Positions 21,408-33,432 of a stretch of DNA of 64,000 bases are shown piece after piece. This DNA is from Vicia villosa (taxonomy: Eukaryota; Streptophyta; Magnoliopsida; Fabales; Fabaceae), in contig NW_026705330.1 in the NCBI RefSeq assembly GCF_029867415.1, positions 331,001-395,000 of the forward strand, read 5' to 3'. The stretch's first letter is position 1. Each line of letters opens with the position of its first letter. The notes under the pieces were generated by a model. It worked only from the letters and a program-made list of their open reading frames with translations, did no database searches and was not told where the DNA came from. Position numbers and translations under genes: made by a program.

Positions 21408-21416
21408 TTGATAGAA

Positions 21417-23489
21417 TCATTTTAAAAGAAAACTCTTAAACAGATCCTTAAAGTCTATGATCACTTATATTACAACATTACTCAATTTAATAATAACATT
21501 ACTCAATTTACTAATGACCGATGACAGAATCATTTTAAGAGAAAAATTTGAGAGAACTTTGTTTTTTTTTTTAAAACAAAAAAGGGACTCAGCCCATAAA
21601 ATAAAAAAGAAAATAGGTACAAAAAAGAGAACTTATGTAACATTAAAATATATATTACGTGTTTTGAATTGGTTTTCACTCAAAGAGTGGACATTTTCAA
21701 AAGTAAACATTATGAGTTGAACTTGGAAGAATCCTTCGACCAAGTAGACTCAAATTTCTTTCGTGCAATGTGGACAAAATAATATTTTTGTTTTTTATTT
21801 TATTTTCAGTGAGTTATAATCCTATGAGATCTTCAATATTAAAATCAACTTTTGACTCTTTGAAGAAGACACTATCTTAGTGGAAAGGTAAACATTTATC
21901 TACAAGCAGAAGTGCAGTTTTAATTAATTTGATATTGAGTAGTCTTCTATTATTTTTCTTCACTTTTTACAAGGCTTCACAAAAAATACTAAATGAAATT
22001 AAAAAAATATTTCTTTTGAGAAGAGGGTTGTAAAGTAACAAGATTAATTGAGTAACTTGGGATAAATTTTATCTTTCGTAGAAGGATTAGGAATAAAAAT
22101 TCTTGAATGGTTCATTTTACCTATGTTAAGTAAATGATAAGTAAATGATGGTGGAGATGCATAACATATTCAAATTCACTTTGGCATGATTTAATTGATT
22201 TTAGATATTGGTTGGGGTAAATAAATTAGTGTTCTCTCTCCATTCGAGATTTCTTTCAATTTCACTTTCATCTTCGTTCTTATACACACGTCCTTTGTTT
22301 ATGAGTTGACTTGTCAGCATGCACCTATTTGATCACCAACTTGTCTGGTTTTTCATTTTTCAAAATGCATAAGCCAAAAACTTAAAGAAACCAGACTCGT
22401 GTCACGTTTGATGAAATGTCGAAGGCGAGAGTGCTGGTATGAATGCCATTTAGAGGATTTGAGATGCAGATATGAATTTTTAATTGTTGAGCTCTCGGTC
22501 TAATAATAAGGTCTCTTCAGGTTCCAAATGTAGGCGATAAGAGGATATTGATCTTTAATTAACGCCAATTTTACGGTGGGATGCAATAGAGAACTGATAA
22601 CCTGGATCACCATCAACGTCTGAGAAATTTATGATGATGATCGTGTATTTAGAGAACGGGATCTGAGATCGGTTGACTCATTTTTAATCAAATTTTTTTG
22701 AGTTACTAGTTCATGATATCTTTAGACTGGATGAATATTTTTTTTCTTTTGTTATTGTTGTCTCTGTGAGAGAGATAACTGAGTTTGATTGAGAATAAAC
22801 TTGAGGCCATGTCAGTTTTACCAGGCTCCACAATGGGCGTCAATTCGGACGACCTCACCAATATTGATGCATTTGGTTTGGATCAATTTATCATGGACCT
22901 GTTTACCCTTGATTTTGGTAAACAACCGCTAGTCTTCCGAATTCGATACTTTGGTTGCTTGAAAAATCGGCTAGATTGATGCTAGGACATATGTGTATAG
23001 TTTTGTGTGTTGTTTTAGGTTTTCTGGGCGCTAAATGTAAAGGTAATCTTAAAGACAAATACATACACGTAAAAGGCCTATTTGTAAAGATAAATGGCAA
23101 AGAAAGATAAATTCTACTGAAAAGTAAAAGGTTCGACTAGAAATATAAAGAAAATAGAAAGGACTTTGAATGCAAATAAATTGCTTTAGAAATGAAAAAG
23201 ATGTTTCAAACGTACATTTCTCAGAGACTCGTTTCTCAATACGCTCAGATACTTTGAGTAATTTGAGTATAATACAATGTTGAACACGCAAAAATCTAAT
23301 TACTAAGACCTCTATTTATACTAATTCGACTATAACGGTCTTCTCTTCAAAAGATGGTGTGAGTGCAACTTGCCTTTAGATATGTTTTGCATGATGTCAA
23401 AAATATATGAATTTAGCATTTATGTATATTGGACAGTATCCCTGAGTTGTTGTGGCACCCTTTGCGTTAGAGGTCTTAGGAAGCATTCA
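21417..23489. other. Unassigned intergenic region
   Basis: Moderately AT-rich DNA. Small frames (for example 21457-21720 and 22785-22979) show no recognisable domain. 22980-23490 may already belong to the LTR-like sequence that follows, but no boundary was found. Confidence 0.35.
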
Positions 23490-23539
23490 AAACAAGTTTA
23501 AAAATGATCCAAATCATAAAAAATAATTTTCTGCTCAAA

Positions 23540-23806
23540 ACACACTTGCATGTGTCGACACATCCGTTTTTCAGACCGGCACATAACTTTATGTGCTGGC
23601 AGATAAACCTTTCGTGCTGGCACATGATGTAGCTTTACAACTTCATACTGACACATACGATTTTCAGGTCGGCGCATGAGCTGCAGTTTTAAAGCCTGCA
23701 GCTTATGTTTGCTATGTGTCGGCACATAAGCCTTTTCAACCCGGCACATACTATTATGTTCAGTTTTATGTGTCGGCACATAAAAATTTTAGGTCGGCAC
23801 ATACTG
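23540..23806. repeat. Degenerate repeats of TGTCGGCACATA
   Basis: The motif (T/C)GGCACATA and its complement recur about ten times with 20-40 bp spacing (for example TGTGTCGGCACATAA, GACCGGCACATAA, GCTGGCACATGA). The frame at 23498-23779 is a repeat artefact. Confidence 0.7.
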
Positions 23807-24163
23807 TTATTTGGGTCAAAGTTTTCATATTTTTTCAATTCTGAAGTTTCCCTTTTTGCCACCAAAGTTCCACAACTATAAATACATCATACATATTTCA
23901 TTCCAACTTGGTGAAACTATAAACATTTACCATCATTACTCTTCACCTTCAACCTCCAACCAATGCACACACACTAACAAATCACACACAATCATCTTTT
24001 GTTGGGGTGCCATCTAGATGAGGTTTGATAACGCCCAATTAGGTTTGATGTAATCGAGAACATTCAGTTGAAAATTGTGGGGGGGTTTCATACGGAAAAA
24101 CCTAGGGTTTGTCCTCCAAGATCTTTGGTAGATTTGGGGGTTTGTACAAAGAATTCTGAATGA

Positions 24164-24379
24164 GGATTGCGGTCAAGTGAAAGCCTTGGAGTCTTGGTAA
24201 CTCACAAAGGAGTAGCGCGAGAACGGCGAATCAAAGGATTGGGGCCTAGTGAAAGCTTTAGAGTTTTGGTAACTCGCAAAGGTGTAGTTGGAGAATGGAG
24301 AATCAAAGGATTGCAGCCAAGTGAAAACTTTGGAGTTTTGGTAACTCGCAAGGGATTAGCGCGAGAACAACGAATCAAA
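24164..24379 (+). repeat. 72-bp tandem repeat, three copies, open in one frame
   Basis: Units start at 24164, 24236 and 24308, exactly 72 bp apart. Because 72 is divisible by three, one frame reads a 24-residue peptide repeat three times with the core VLVT(H/R)KG. There is no start or domain context to support a protein. Confidence 0.9.
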
Positions 24380-25230
24380 ATGGAAGTTCTTGGGTCCAAT
24401 AGATTGCAATTTTATTTGATCAAGTTAAAGATTTGGAGATAAAGGATATTGAAAATTAGTAGCGTGAGACGGTGAATCAATTGGATCCATTCTGTCTTGG
24501 TCTTGTTGAAGATCAAAAGAAGAAAAGTGGTTGAATCAACAACAAACGGTTAGGGTTTGTAAGGGTTGCTCTTGAAACACTTCTCTTGTAGTTACTTTAT
24601 ACAAAGTAAGAAATAACTTCTCAATTTCATTTGAAATTGAGGGCATACGTACCCACACGCGAGGACAACGTGGGGAATTACCTTACCAAATCCTTGTGTC
24701 GCTCTCTATCTCTTGCTCTATTACTCTCATTTAATTTCTATATGCAATTTCTTAAATGTATTATTTGATAGATCAATTCGTATAGATATTTTCCTTGATT
24801 ACTAAAGTTGAAAATTGCTTTGTTGATTATCTTACAATCACTTTGATTGTAAGTGCTTTTGTATATTAACAAAGCTTAGAGGAAAAATCTTAAAAATTGA
24901 TCACACATCAAAGGTTCGATAAAATGCTAGTTTTTCTTTTTATCAATAATTTCATTAGAAATAGGTAACGGTTGTAATTTATGGTAAACGGTTAATTGAA
25001 ATAGACTTGTGTTGATTGTTCTTATTATTATGTTAATTCCATATGGCTTGCGCATATCCGAGTTCCAATAACTAGGTTCGTTTAGACTACTACTTCGATC
25101 TAGACTTTAAACCTTCTGCTAAAATTGTTTTCAAATGAATTCTATTTGTCCTAATTTTTTTTAAATGATTGTTTTGGCTTGGGGATCTATTCACCCCCTC
25201 ATCTAGATAAGGTTTCGTAGTCTAATAGAT

Positions 25231-26333
25231 GACACATTTTTGCCTGCATGTGCTTCGTCTCTTGCGGGTCTCCACGCGTCCTTCTCAAGGAACAAATAAG
25301 ACCAAAATACTGTTACTAGCCAATTTTGAATTCCTCAGTGTCGAACTCCAAATTCGATTGATTTAAAAATCTTTCTAAGTCCCAAATAGAAGATAAGCTT
25401 TCTAGTATGGCTAGCATTTTGCCAATGTTTTGTAAAAAACATCCATATGTTTCGTCGAAGTTAGTCACTTTTCACAAAATGGACCGTCCTTTCTTGGGCC
25501 TGGTAAAATTATCCTAATCCAATATGTTTAACATTATTTCAAACTTTGATATCACTTTGAGCACGACTCAAATTGTTATATTTACCTATTCTATGAGTAT
25601 ATCTACACTCCCGGTCTGAAGTTTCTTTAGTGTACTTGTAACATGAGTTATGACTATTACACACAAGAAACAACAACATAACATATAAATTAATAATTAA
25701 AAACTTACCTATAAGAAATGACTATTATACACATATCCAAGTCAAATTAGTTGCTCCCTTTATCTTGGTGCGCCTCGTAATAGAAAATATGTTTCACCAG
25801 ACTTATATCTTCTTAGTATAATCACAACATTTTTATATTTTTTACAATAAGAAATCATATGTGTATCATAATCATCCATTTATCCTCAAGCATTAGGCTG
25901 ACTTAAGGTCAGACTGTGCATGGCTTGATCGAACCAATTTTTCAATCTAAACTGCTTGAGACAACCTTGATATTTATTTTTTAAATTGAGTTTCAAAAAA
26001 CTAACCAAGTAGCCCGAAAACAACATTGAGTCCACAATGATCATCTACTTAAATATCAATGATATTTTCAAAATATTGATGCATAAATAAAGTTCATATT
26101 GTTTGGGAAGGTATGTCACACTAGAAAAGGATTAAGTGACTAACTAATATGACATACACTTAGTCATGATGACTGTGATTGTGAAGCGTGTATATCTACA
26201 TACAAAGAGTCGACATGCTAAAAAAAAATGGTGAATGCCTAGTGGAACGATCATTCTGACTAGAAGAATCCCTCTTTAGTGCATCTTTTGCTTTAATCTT
26301 ATTTTTAGATAGACATATTGTAGTTGTTTCGGG
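25231..26333. other. Unassigned intergenic region
   Basis: No domain could be read on either strand. It may hold the decayed C-terminal part of the minus-strand MULE transposase whose core is at 26700-27180, but this could not be confirmed by eye. Confidence 0.35.
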
Positions 26334-26441
26334 AAAAAACTAATGTAACTACTCTTAATTGAATCCTACAATATATGACAAATAATAGGAGTGATATATG
26401 TAAAATTAGGATTCAATTAAGAATAGTTACATTAGTTTTTT
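26334..26441. mobile_element. 108-bp inverted-repeat MITE
   Basis: The left arm AAAAAACTAATGTAACTACT and continuing TTAATTGAATCCTA is matched by the complement of the right arm, with one mismatch over the first 30 bp and a short central loop. No coding capacity. The target duplication is unclear. Confidence 0.7.
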
Positions 26442-26699
26442 AATATGCATAAGTAGTCAGTCCAAACCCTTATCACTTTCCCCTTCATCGGTCTCATTAT
26501 AGTACCTTCCACACATATTTAAAAAATTGGGAAAATTTAAACGTAAAATTTTGAATAAACAAATAGAGTGAAGATATGTTTCCTCCGAGTCATACTCCAT
26601 CATAGTTTTTCATGCATCCATTATAGTTGTTACATACTTTAGTTAATTTGTTTTTTTTTTTTCTGTCCTTAGATTTCAAATATTTCACTTTGACATTCA

Positions 26700-27180
26700 A
26701 CCTACATATTGCTCTAACATTTTAAGAAATATGATGCCGACACGATAGAGAATTAGGGAAACCTTTGGCAACAATATTCATCAAAGTATTGTCCTAAGCA
26801 ACCACAATTACTTTGGGAGAATTTTTTATACACATAATTGTCTTCAACCAAGTGTTTAATCAAATATTGTATACTTATCTTAGATCCCTGATAGACTCGT
26901 TTAATCTATAACGTGCATTGTAAATATCTTTGATAGTAGTTGCATTACGACCAATTCTTTTTATCAATGTTTTTAATTTTTTTTTTTGTAAGGACCATAT
27001 TACCTATCATATAACCAACAATTTATTCTCTTCCTGCTCTAGACATTTTTACATGTTTATATTTATGAACTTCAAAGAATTCAGTTATCATCATATATTT
27101 GTGTTATCCATTCAAAATGTTAATACTTCATACACCACTACTCAAATTATAAATGGACATTCACAAATTAAGGATGTTGT
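26700..27180 (-). pseudogene. Decayed MULE/FAR1-type transposase fragment
   Basis: On the minus strand, 26880-26962 reads KRIGRNATTIKDIYNARYRL without interruption, a block found in plant MULE transposases before the DDE core. Further along, 26748-26830 reads SPKVIVVA, then a stop replacing the catalytic-region Asp codon, then DNTLMNIVAKGFPNS, matching the conserved PKVIVTDRD...ALMNA block. Frameshifts and stops separate the pieces. It lies 0.7 kb upstream of LHCA6 in opposite orientation. A dead element. Confidence 0.68.
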
Positions 27181-27885
27181 GTCTTGACTTTTATTTTTTT
27201 TCTTGTATTGTTTATACTTACCACCTCTTTTACATCCCAATACAACGAATGATTTTCTATTTAAATCCAAGCTTCTCTTATTTACCTCGAACTCATGTCA
27301 ACAACTTATAATGCAAAGTAAATTTTCTCTTGATCATAAACTATAGTCGACAATCACTACAATACGCAACCAAATGTACAATGTCGGTTTTCTCATCGGT
27401 GGAAATATTCATATATGAAATTCTGAACACAGTATATATCGACAGTTTTTAGATTCTATAACCCGGACGTTTGAAACCCAAATGACATTTTTGAGTTTTC
27501 GAAAGATTTCTGATTAACTAAAAGGGTGGGAAAAGAAAAATATATACTTTTATGTTGTAGAGTTTAGTAGAAAAAACAAGGTTGCAAAAAGCAGCCCATA
27601 TAGTTCACAAAAGCCAAAAACTAATTTGGGCTTAATTCAATCATCCAAGCCCAAGTATTTTTCAATTGACAAAATCTAATCTAAAAATAAAAAAATTTAA
27701 TCCATGTTCTGAATTGAAGCTCCCACATCAAAGCCACGTGTGAAATTCAAATAGTATTAGCTCTTCCTTACATTTCTGTTCCACAAACACAATATTACAA
27801 AAGTTATCCATCATCCATATATAACAGATAAAGTGACAAACCATTTCTTCCATTCCATCTAAGAATTTCATCTCTGTCTGAGTCC
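27181..27885 (+). promoter_or_regulatory. Upstream region of LHCA6
   Basis: Non-coding interval before the LHCA6 start. It contains CACGTG inside GCCACGTGTGAA at about 27732-27743, a G-box/ABRE-like core common in promoters of light-regulated genes, about 145 bp before the ATG. A frame on the minus strand at 27728-27931 is antisense to the leader and is not a gene. Confidence 0.45.
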
Positions 27886-29092
27886 ATGGCTTTAGCCATT
27901 TCATCCACTTCATTATCATCAAGTTTTCCAAACAGGTTCAACTTTTTTTGTTTCAACCATTTAAATTAACTTATTATCATTATACTATATAGTTGTTTTT
28001 TTGTATTTTTATGCAGAGAAATATGTCAAAAGGTTTTACACCAAGGAACTACAACAACTTCATGGTTAAGTAGAAGAAGAACACTTACGATTAGAAATGC
28101 GAAAAAAGGTGTGTCGGATTTGTGTGTACCACTTCCTCCAGATAGGCCTCTGTGGTTTCCAGGTAGTTCAGCTCCTGAATGGCTTGATGGCAGTCTTCCT
28201 GGTGATTTTGGTTTTGACCCTCTTGGATTAGGTATGTCTTACTTTCACCAAGCACATAAAAATGTTACACTGTATGATATATTGGGTTATATAGCACCAA
28301 CATAAAAATATCATCCGTCTTTTGTTTCTATGTCATTCGGTGTTATCTGTGTCTGTGTCCGTGTCGATGTTATCTGGTGTCCGTGTCTGTGCTTATTAAA
28401 TATTGATTCTTCACCAGCAAATAATTACTAACATGTGAATTTCAGGCTCTGATCCAGAGTTACTAAAATGGTTTGCACAAGCAGAACTAGTTCACGGAAG
28501 ATGGGCGATGTTAGGAGTATCAGGAATCCTAATCCCCGAAATACTCGAAGGAATGGGCTACATAAAAAACTACTCATGGTACACTGCAGGTTCAGTACAC
28601 TATTTCGCAGACCCAATAACACTCTTCATTGTTCAACTAGCTTTAATGGGCTGGGTTGAAGGTAGAAGATGGGCCGATATCGTCAACCCGGGTAGCGTTG
28701 ATATCGAGCCCAAGTTTCCAAATAGGCCTAACCCGAAACCAGATGTTGGTTATCCCGGCGGGCTTTGGTTTGATTTTATGCAGTGGGGAAGAGGGTCTCC
28801 TGAGCCCGTTATGGTTTTGAGGACTAAAGAGATTAAGAATGGAAGACTTGCTATGCTTGCTTTTGTCGGGTTTTGTTTTCAAGCTGTTTATGTTGGAGAT
28901 AGTCCTATTCAGAATTTGATGGCTCATCTTGCTGATCCCGGTCATTGCAACATTTTCTCGGTAATTAATACTCTTCGCTTCATTTCTACTATGTTTAACT
29001 AAGTTTCATTTATAGCTTAGTCTCACATCGACTATGAATGTGGATGGTAATGGCAAAAAATTTCACATGTGCAGGCTTTCACTTCAAGGTAG
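27886..29092 (+). CDS. LHCA6: Photosystem I chlorophyll a/b-binding protein 6
   Basis: Coding exons 27886-27935, 28017-28231, 28446-28960 and 29075-29092 (798 nt, 265 residues plus stop), all bounded by GT-AG. The Ser-rich N terminus is a chloroplast transit peptide. Mature-part motifs: [35 protein letters not shown], first LHC helix with [15 protein letters not shown], central helix with [11 protein letters not shown], third helix with [16 protein letters not shown] carrying the chlorophyll-ligand Glu, Asn and Arg. The segments [20 protein letters not shown] and [16 protein letters not shown] at the C terminus match LHCA6 rather than other Lhca proteins. In Arabidopsis LHCA6, with LHCA5, links the NDH complex to photosystem I. 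The last coding exon has only 18 nt. Intron 2 contains a (GTGTCYGTGTC)-type repeat, probably a MITE remnant. Confidence 0.95.
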
Positions 29093-30136
29093 TGCTATGA
29101 TTTGGAGAAGCATCAGAATGAACCTGCACAATGTTGTCCTAGAAATATTCTACTATTATTTACATGTAATGTGTTTCATAATCTGAGTCTTATCATTGAC
29201 AAAAGATTTATATTCTTTTAAACAAAAATGAAAGTAGTATTGTTTTTTGTATTGTTTTCTGCTTTCCCTATAATTTATAATTTGGAAAGCTTCAAGGCTA
29301 AACCTTATTGTATAGCATGCTTTCCATGCTCATGCTCCTCATTGTAAGTTCATAATATTGAATTCATGTTGAAGTCTAATATAGTGCACGGTGAGGCTCT
29401 TATCGTTTTTGCTTGATGGAAACGATCGTCTTTGAGAATGGACAAGAGCAGACTACCACACATGATTTAAAATTTGACAATTAAATTTAACTAATATAGG
29501 CTGTCTTTAAGGGCGTGTAAGACGGACTATCGCTCACAGTCTAAAATTTGAGACAGTTAAATTGTAATTAACATACACAGAGACCATCTTTGAAGGTGTA
29601 CAAGGCAGAATATTGTTCATAATCTAAAATTTAACCCAGTTTATGGGTTTTTGAGTGCTAACCTTACCGATACACCTCGCACCACCATATCGGAGATTGG
29701 TCTTAAAAACTTAAGACAAATATGTTCCTTTGTATGTTACAATCAGTTTTGTCCCCCACACATCTTTGATTGATGATGCCAAAAATAGAAACATCTCTCA
29801 AACACATATGACTTGGTCAACTTAACAAATCTCCTAAACCTATATCATCTCCAAAATTATCGTAACAAACCCAAACTATTTCCATGCAACCTCTATTCTT
29901 AGAATCCAACTTCAATTTGTGGCAAAACACCATCATCACCTCTCTCTCCACATTACCAACATCCCAAAAACACAAAAACACAAACAAAAACACACCAACA
30001 TGACACACCATCCGTTCTCTTACGCCACCACCCAAAACCAAAAACAACAAAAACATCAAAATAACAGAAACAACCTTAACCTCTCCGACCAACAACTGTC
30101 TCCTATAATAACACCCGGCAGCTGGCAATACAACAA
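29093..30136 (+). other. LHCA6 3' UTR / PRK upstream region
   Basis: The first ~200 bp should be the LHCA6 3' UTR. The rest is non-coding, with a C/A-rich leader-like stretch (about 29900-30130) before the receptor kinase start. An ATG at 30003 opens a frame that runs past the kinase start to 30245, a possible overlapping upstream ORF. Confidence 0.45.
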
Positions 30137-32165
30137 ATGGCCGCTGCTGCCAACCACCACCTCCTCCTCCTCCTATCTCTCTCCTTACTCTCTCTCTCCA
30201 CCGCACCACCACCACCATCAGAGACTCAATCCCTCCTCAAACTAAAACTATCTCTCAAAAACTCCGACAAAAACTTAGCCTCATGGATCCCAAACGTCTC
30301 TCCATGTTCAGGCACATGGACTGGCGTTATCTGCTTCAACAATGTGATCACCGGTCTCCATCTCTCCGACCTCGGCCTATCTGGAACGATAGACGTCGAC
30401 GCTATCTCCGAGATACGCGGCCTAAGAACACTCAGCTTCGTCAACAACTCGTTCTCCGGTCCTATTCCGCAGTTCAACAAACTCGGCATGATCAAGTCTC
30501 TTCTCCTCACGCAAAATCAATTCTCCGGGCCTATTCCGCCGGACTTTTTCGCTCATTTAACCTCCTTGAAGAAAATATGGTTCACCAATAACAAATTCAC
30601 AGGCAGCATTCCGGTTTCCTTAACCGAACTCGACCTCCTCAAAGAGCTTCACCTCGAAGGAAACCAGTTCTCCGGGCAGTTACCGAATCTCAAACAAGAT
30701 ATCAAATCATTCGACGTCTCGAATAACAAGTTAGAAGGTCCTATTCCAGAAGGCCTGGCCAAATTCAGTGCAGCTTCGTTTTCTGGAAATGAAGGTTTGT
30801 GTGGAAAACCGTTGGAAAAACAATGTGACGCTTCGTCTTCCTCCGAGTATTCGCTAGCAGATGGCCTAACAGAAAATAGTTCAGGATCTGATTTGGCAGT
30901 TAAGGTGATAGTGATTCTGATACTGGCAGTTATAGCAGCGGGTATATTTATGTTTGTGAAGTCTCGACAACATAGACGCGACGATGATTTCAGCGTCGTG
31001 AGCCGAGACTCCAGCCGAGACTCCAGCGTCGAAGAAGTCATGCAAGTGAACGTGCCAATAAGTAGATCTACGTCCGCATCAGAGAGAGTCGGGAGAAGGA
31101 ACGTGGGAGAATCGTCGAAAAGAGGAGGAATGGGGGGTGGGACTAGAAATGGGCTAGGTGATCTTGTAATGGTGAATGATGAGAAGGGTACATTTGGTTT
31201 ACAGGATTTGATGAAAGCTGCTGCTGAGGTATTGGGGAATGGCGGATTAGGATCGGCTTATAAAGCGGCGATGGCGAACGGGTTGAGTGTGGTTGTGAAG
31301 AGGATGAGGGAGATGAATAAAATCGGTAAAGACGTGTTCGATGCTGAGATGAGACAGTTTGGGAGGATTCGACATGCTAATATTTTGACTCCTTTGGCTT
31401 ATCATTATAGGAGAGAAGAAAAGCTTTTCGTTACCGAGTATATGCCTAAAGGAAGCTTGTTATACGTCTTGCACGGTATGCATGTTTTACTAGCTCGTCG
31501 ATAAAACTTAGGTCAAGTTCTGGTTTTAAATTGCGGTCGCAGTTGCAATTATACTAACAGCATTTTGTTTATGTCATTATGTAACTTTTACAGGTGACAG
31601 AGGATCGTCTCATGCGGAGTTAACTTGGCCTATCCGATTAAAGATTGCTAAAGGAATCGCGAGAGGTTTAAGCTTCCTTTACAACGAGTTTTGCACGTAT
31701 GATTTGCCACATGGAAACCTGAAATCGAGCAATGTTCTAATAAACGATGAATATGAGCCTATGTTAAGTGATTATGCTTTTCAACCACTGATCAACCCGA
31801 GCATTGCAGTTCAATCAATGTTTGCATTCAAAACACCGGATTACGCTCAAAACCAGAAGCTTACGCAGAAAGCCGATGTTTATTGCCTTGGAATCATCCT
31901 TCTTGAACTCATAACAGGGAAATTCCCATCTCAGTATCATAGTAATGGTAAAGGTGGTACTGATGTTGTTCAATGGGTTCTAACGGCGATTTCTGATAGA
32001 AGAGAAGCTGAATTGATTGATCCTGAATTACAAAAGAATGCACCAAATTCGACGAATAATATGCTCCAACTTCTCTTAATTGGTGCTGCTTGTACCGAAA
32101 GTAACCCCGAACAAAGAGTACATATGAAAGAAGCTATTAGAAGGATAGAGGACATACAACTCTAA
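30137..32165 (+). CDS. PRK3-like pollen receptor-like kinase (LRR receptor, atypical kinase)
   Basis: Coding exons 30137-31475 and 31594-32165 (1911 nt, 636 residues). The ATG at 30137 is chosen because a hydrophobic signal peptide follows at once (LLLLLSLSLLSLS). Then: an N-terminal LRR cap with ASW and CSGTWTGVIC, five to six LRRs of the type LSGTI/FSGPIP, a closing NEGLCGKPLEKQC, a transmembrane helix (VIVILILAVIAAGIFMFV, about residues 256-273), a juxtamembrane Ser/Arg-rich region, and a kinase domain. The domain keeps a glycine loop (GNGGLGSAYKA) and the ATP lysine (VVVKRM). HRD is replaced by HGN in PHGNLKSSN and DFG by DYA in LSDYAF, so it is probably a pseudokinase, as in the PRK family. 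Family role: pollen-tube growth and perception of secreted cues with ROPGEFs. Which PRK paralogue it is cannot be settled by eye. Confidence 0.93.
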
Positions 32166-32810
32166 AGATCAAGTAAATAAAGATAGCTTAAAGTTAAAAT
32201 ATGTAGGTGAGAATTACAGAGAAAATGGAAATATTACCTATGTTGGTGTACCGACACGTTTGGTTTTCAACACGACACTGATACGTGTAGTTTCAGTTTC
32301 ATCTTTTGTTCTTAAAATTATTATCAGTGTCGTGTCTAATGTCTAACTTTAATAGATAGAGAAGAAGAGAGAAAGAAAGAAAAAATGCTGAAAAGGTGAA
32401 AGATTGGAATTGGATAACTTCATAAAGCAATGTGGATTATGAAAAGGGTCTAAAACAGATGTGAAATCATGTTTCAAGAGGAGCTGAAACTTGAAGTGAT
32501 TCTCATATACTTTCCTTTAGAAGATCAAGTCTATGCTTGGATATTATATTGGCCCTTACAAAATTTGTGCAATAAAAAACATTTTAGGACAGCATCCCTT
32601 AAGTTTGTAAAGAATATTTTAGGATTTTTTTTTTCCTTTCTAGTACTTGTTTATTTTTTGACAAAACTGCAATGTATATCAAATACAAGAGACTGGTTCT
32701 GTTTGTAATTGTACTCTTACTCTCACTTCCTCATTCAATTGTCCTTTCTTTTGTTTTTAGTTTACATTTGACTATATATCATCCTAGCTTCGTTTAAAAT
32801 TTGGTGGACC
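32166..32810. other. Downstream region of the receptor kinase, with a small dispersed repeat
   Basis: Contains the 3' UTR. At about 32247-32345 there is inverted material (GTACCGACACG, AACACGACACTGATACGTG, ATCAGTGTCGTGTC) of the same GTGTCG-type repeat family as in LHCA6 intron 2. The frame at 32469-32708 has no domain support. Confidence 0.45.
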
Positions 32811-32900
32811 GACCACCTACTATCAGGTATCAACTACCTGGCCATCCACCATCTGGACCACCTACTATCAGGTATCAACTACCTGGCCATCCACCATCTG
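32811..32900. repeat. 45-bp perfect direct duplication with internal hairpin
   Basis: Two consecutive 45-bp units start at 32811 and 32856. Each contains CAGGTATCAACTACCTG, a 6-bp stem with a 5-bp loop. The left border TGGTGGACCGACCACC is itself palindromic. Confidence 0.9.
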
Positions 32901-33432
32901 GGCATGAAAGTCAGATAAGAATCTCACATCAGACTATATAATTTGAATGTTTACTTATAAGTAGGGGACAATCATCACCCTACAAGCCGGTTTTATAACA
33001 ATGAGTTAGGTCTATACACATTTCTCTTTCAACGAGTATAATGGTATATCAATTGTTCTTTCTTGTGCAAATTTAATTTATATTATGCAATACAACACTA
33101 GCTTTTATATGAACAAACATATTTAAAGGTAAATGAGCACAAACAAGAATCTAAAACCATTCAACATGCTTTCAAATGCATTAACACAATCCAAATGCAA
33201 CAAATTCAAGGGCATAGATAGATATCATTGATGGTTGATCTCAATTACAAAAAAAGAAACCAAAAAAACTATTAACTGTGAAGTATTTTGTCTCATGTCA
33301 CGCTAGTTTCTACGGAAGATAAATGCACATCAACCATATTACTTTTTCTTCCACACTTTTGATATCAAACTTGAGTCACAGCTGCATTAAAATTTGCAGA
33401 TAGGACCACGAGCTTGAAGGCGGTAGGAAGTT
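32901..33432. other. Intergenic interval between convergent PRK-like and LSM1 genes
   Basis: The receptor kinase (plus) and LSM1 (minus) point towards each other, so this interval must hold both terminators and 3' UTRs. No other feature was recognised. Confidence 0.5.

Larger units (their letters stand above)
23490..25230 (+). mobile_element. Candidate solo or decayed copia-type LTR
   Basis: Three clues, none decisive. A TATA-like ACTATAAATACAT lies near 23876 after repeated (T)GTCGGCACATA motifs. A leader-like stretch is followed by a 72-bp repeat array. The distal part reads GGGGATCTATTCACCCCCTC, the kind of sequence often found at the 3' end of legume copia LTRs just before the primer site. 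No PBS, polypurine tract or second LTR was found. It could be another LTR class or an unrelated repeat. Confidence 0.35.

Noticed and set aside
22785..22979. 64-codon frame beginning MIENKLEAMSVLPG
   Set aside because: No domain, no splice-linked continuation seen, in unassigned repeat-like DNA.
29817..30218. 133-codon minus-strand frame
   Set aside because: Antisense of the receptor-kinase leader and signal peptide; composition is a mirror of CT-rich sequence.
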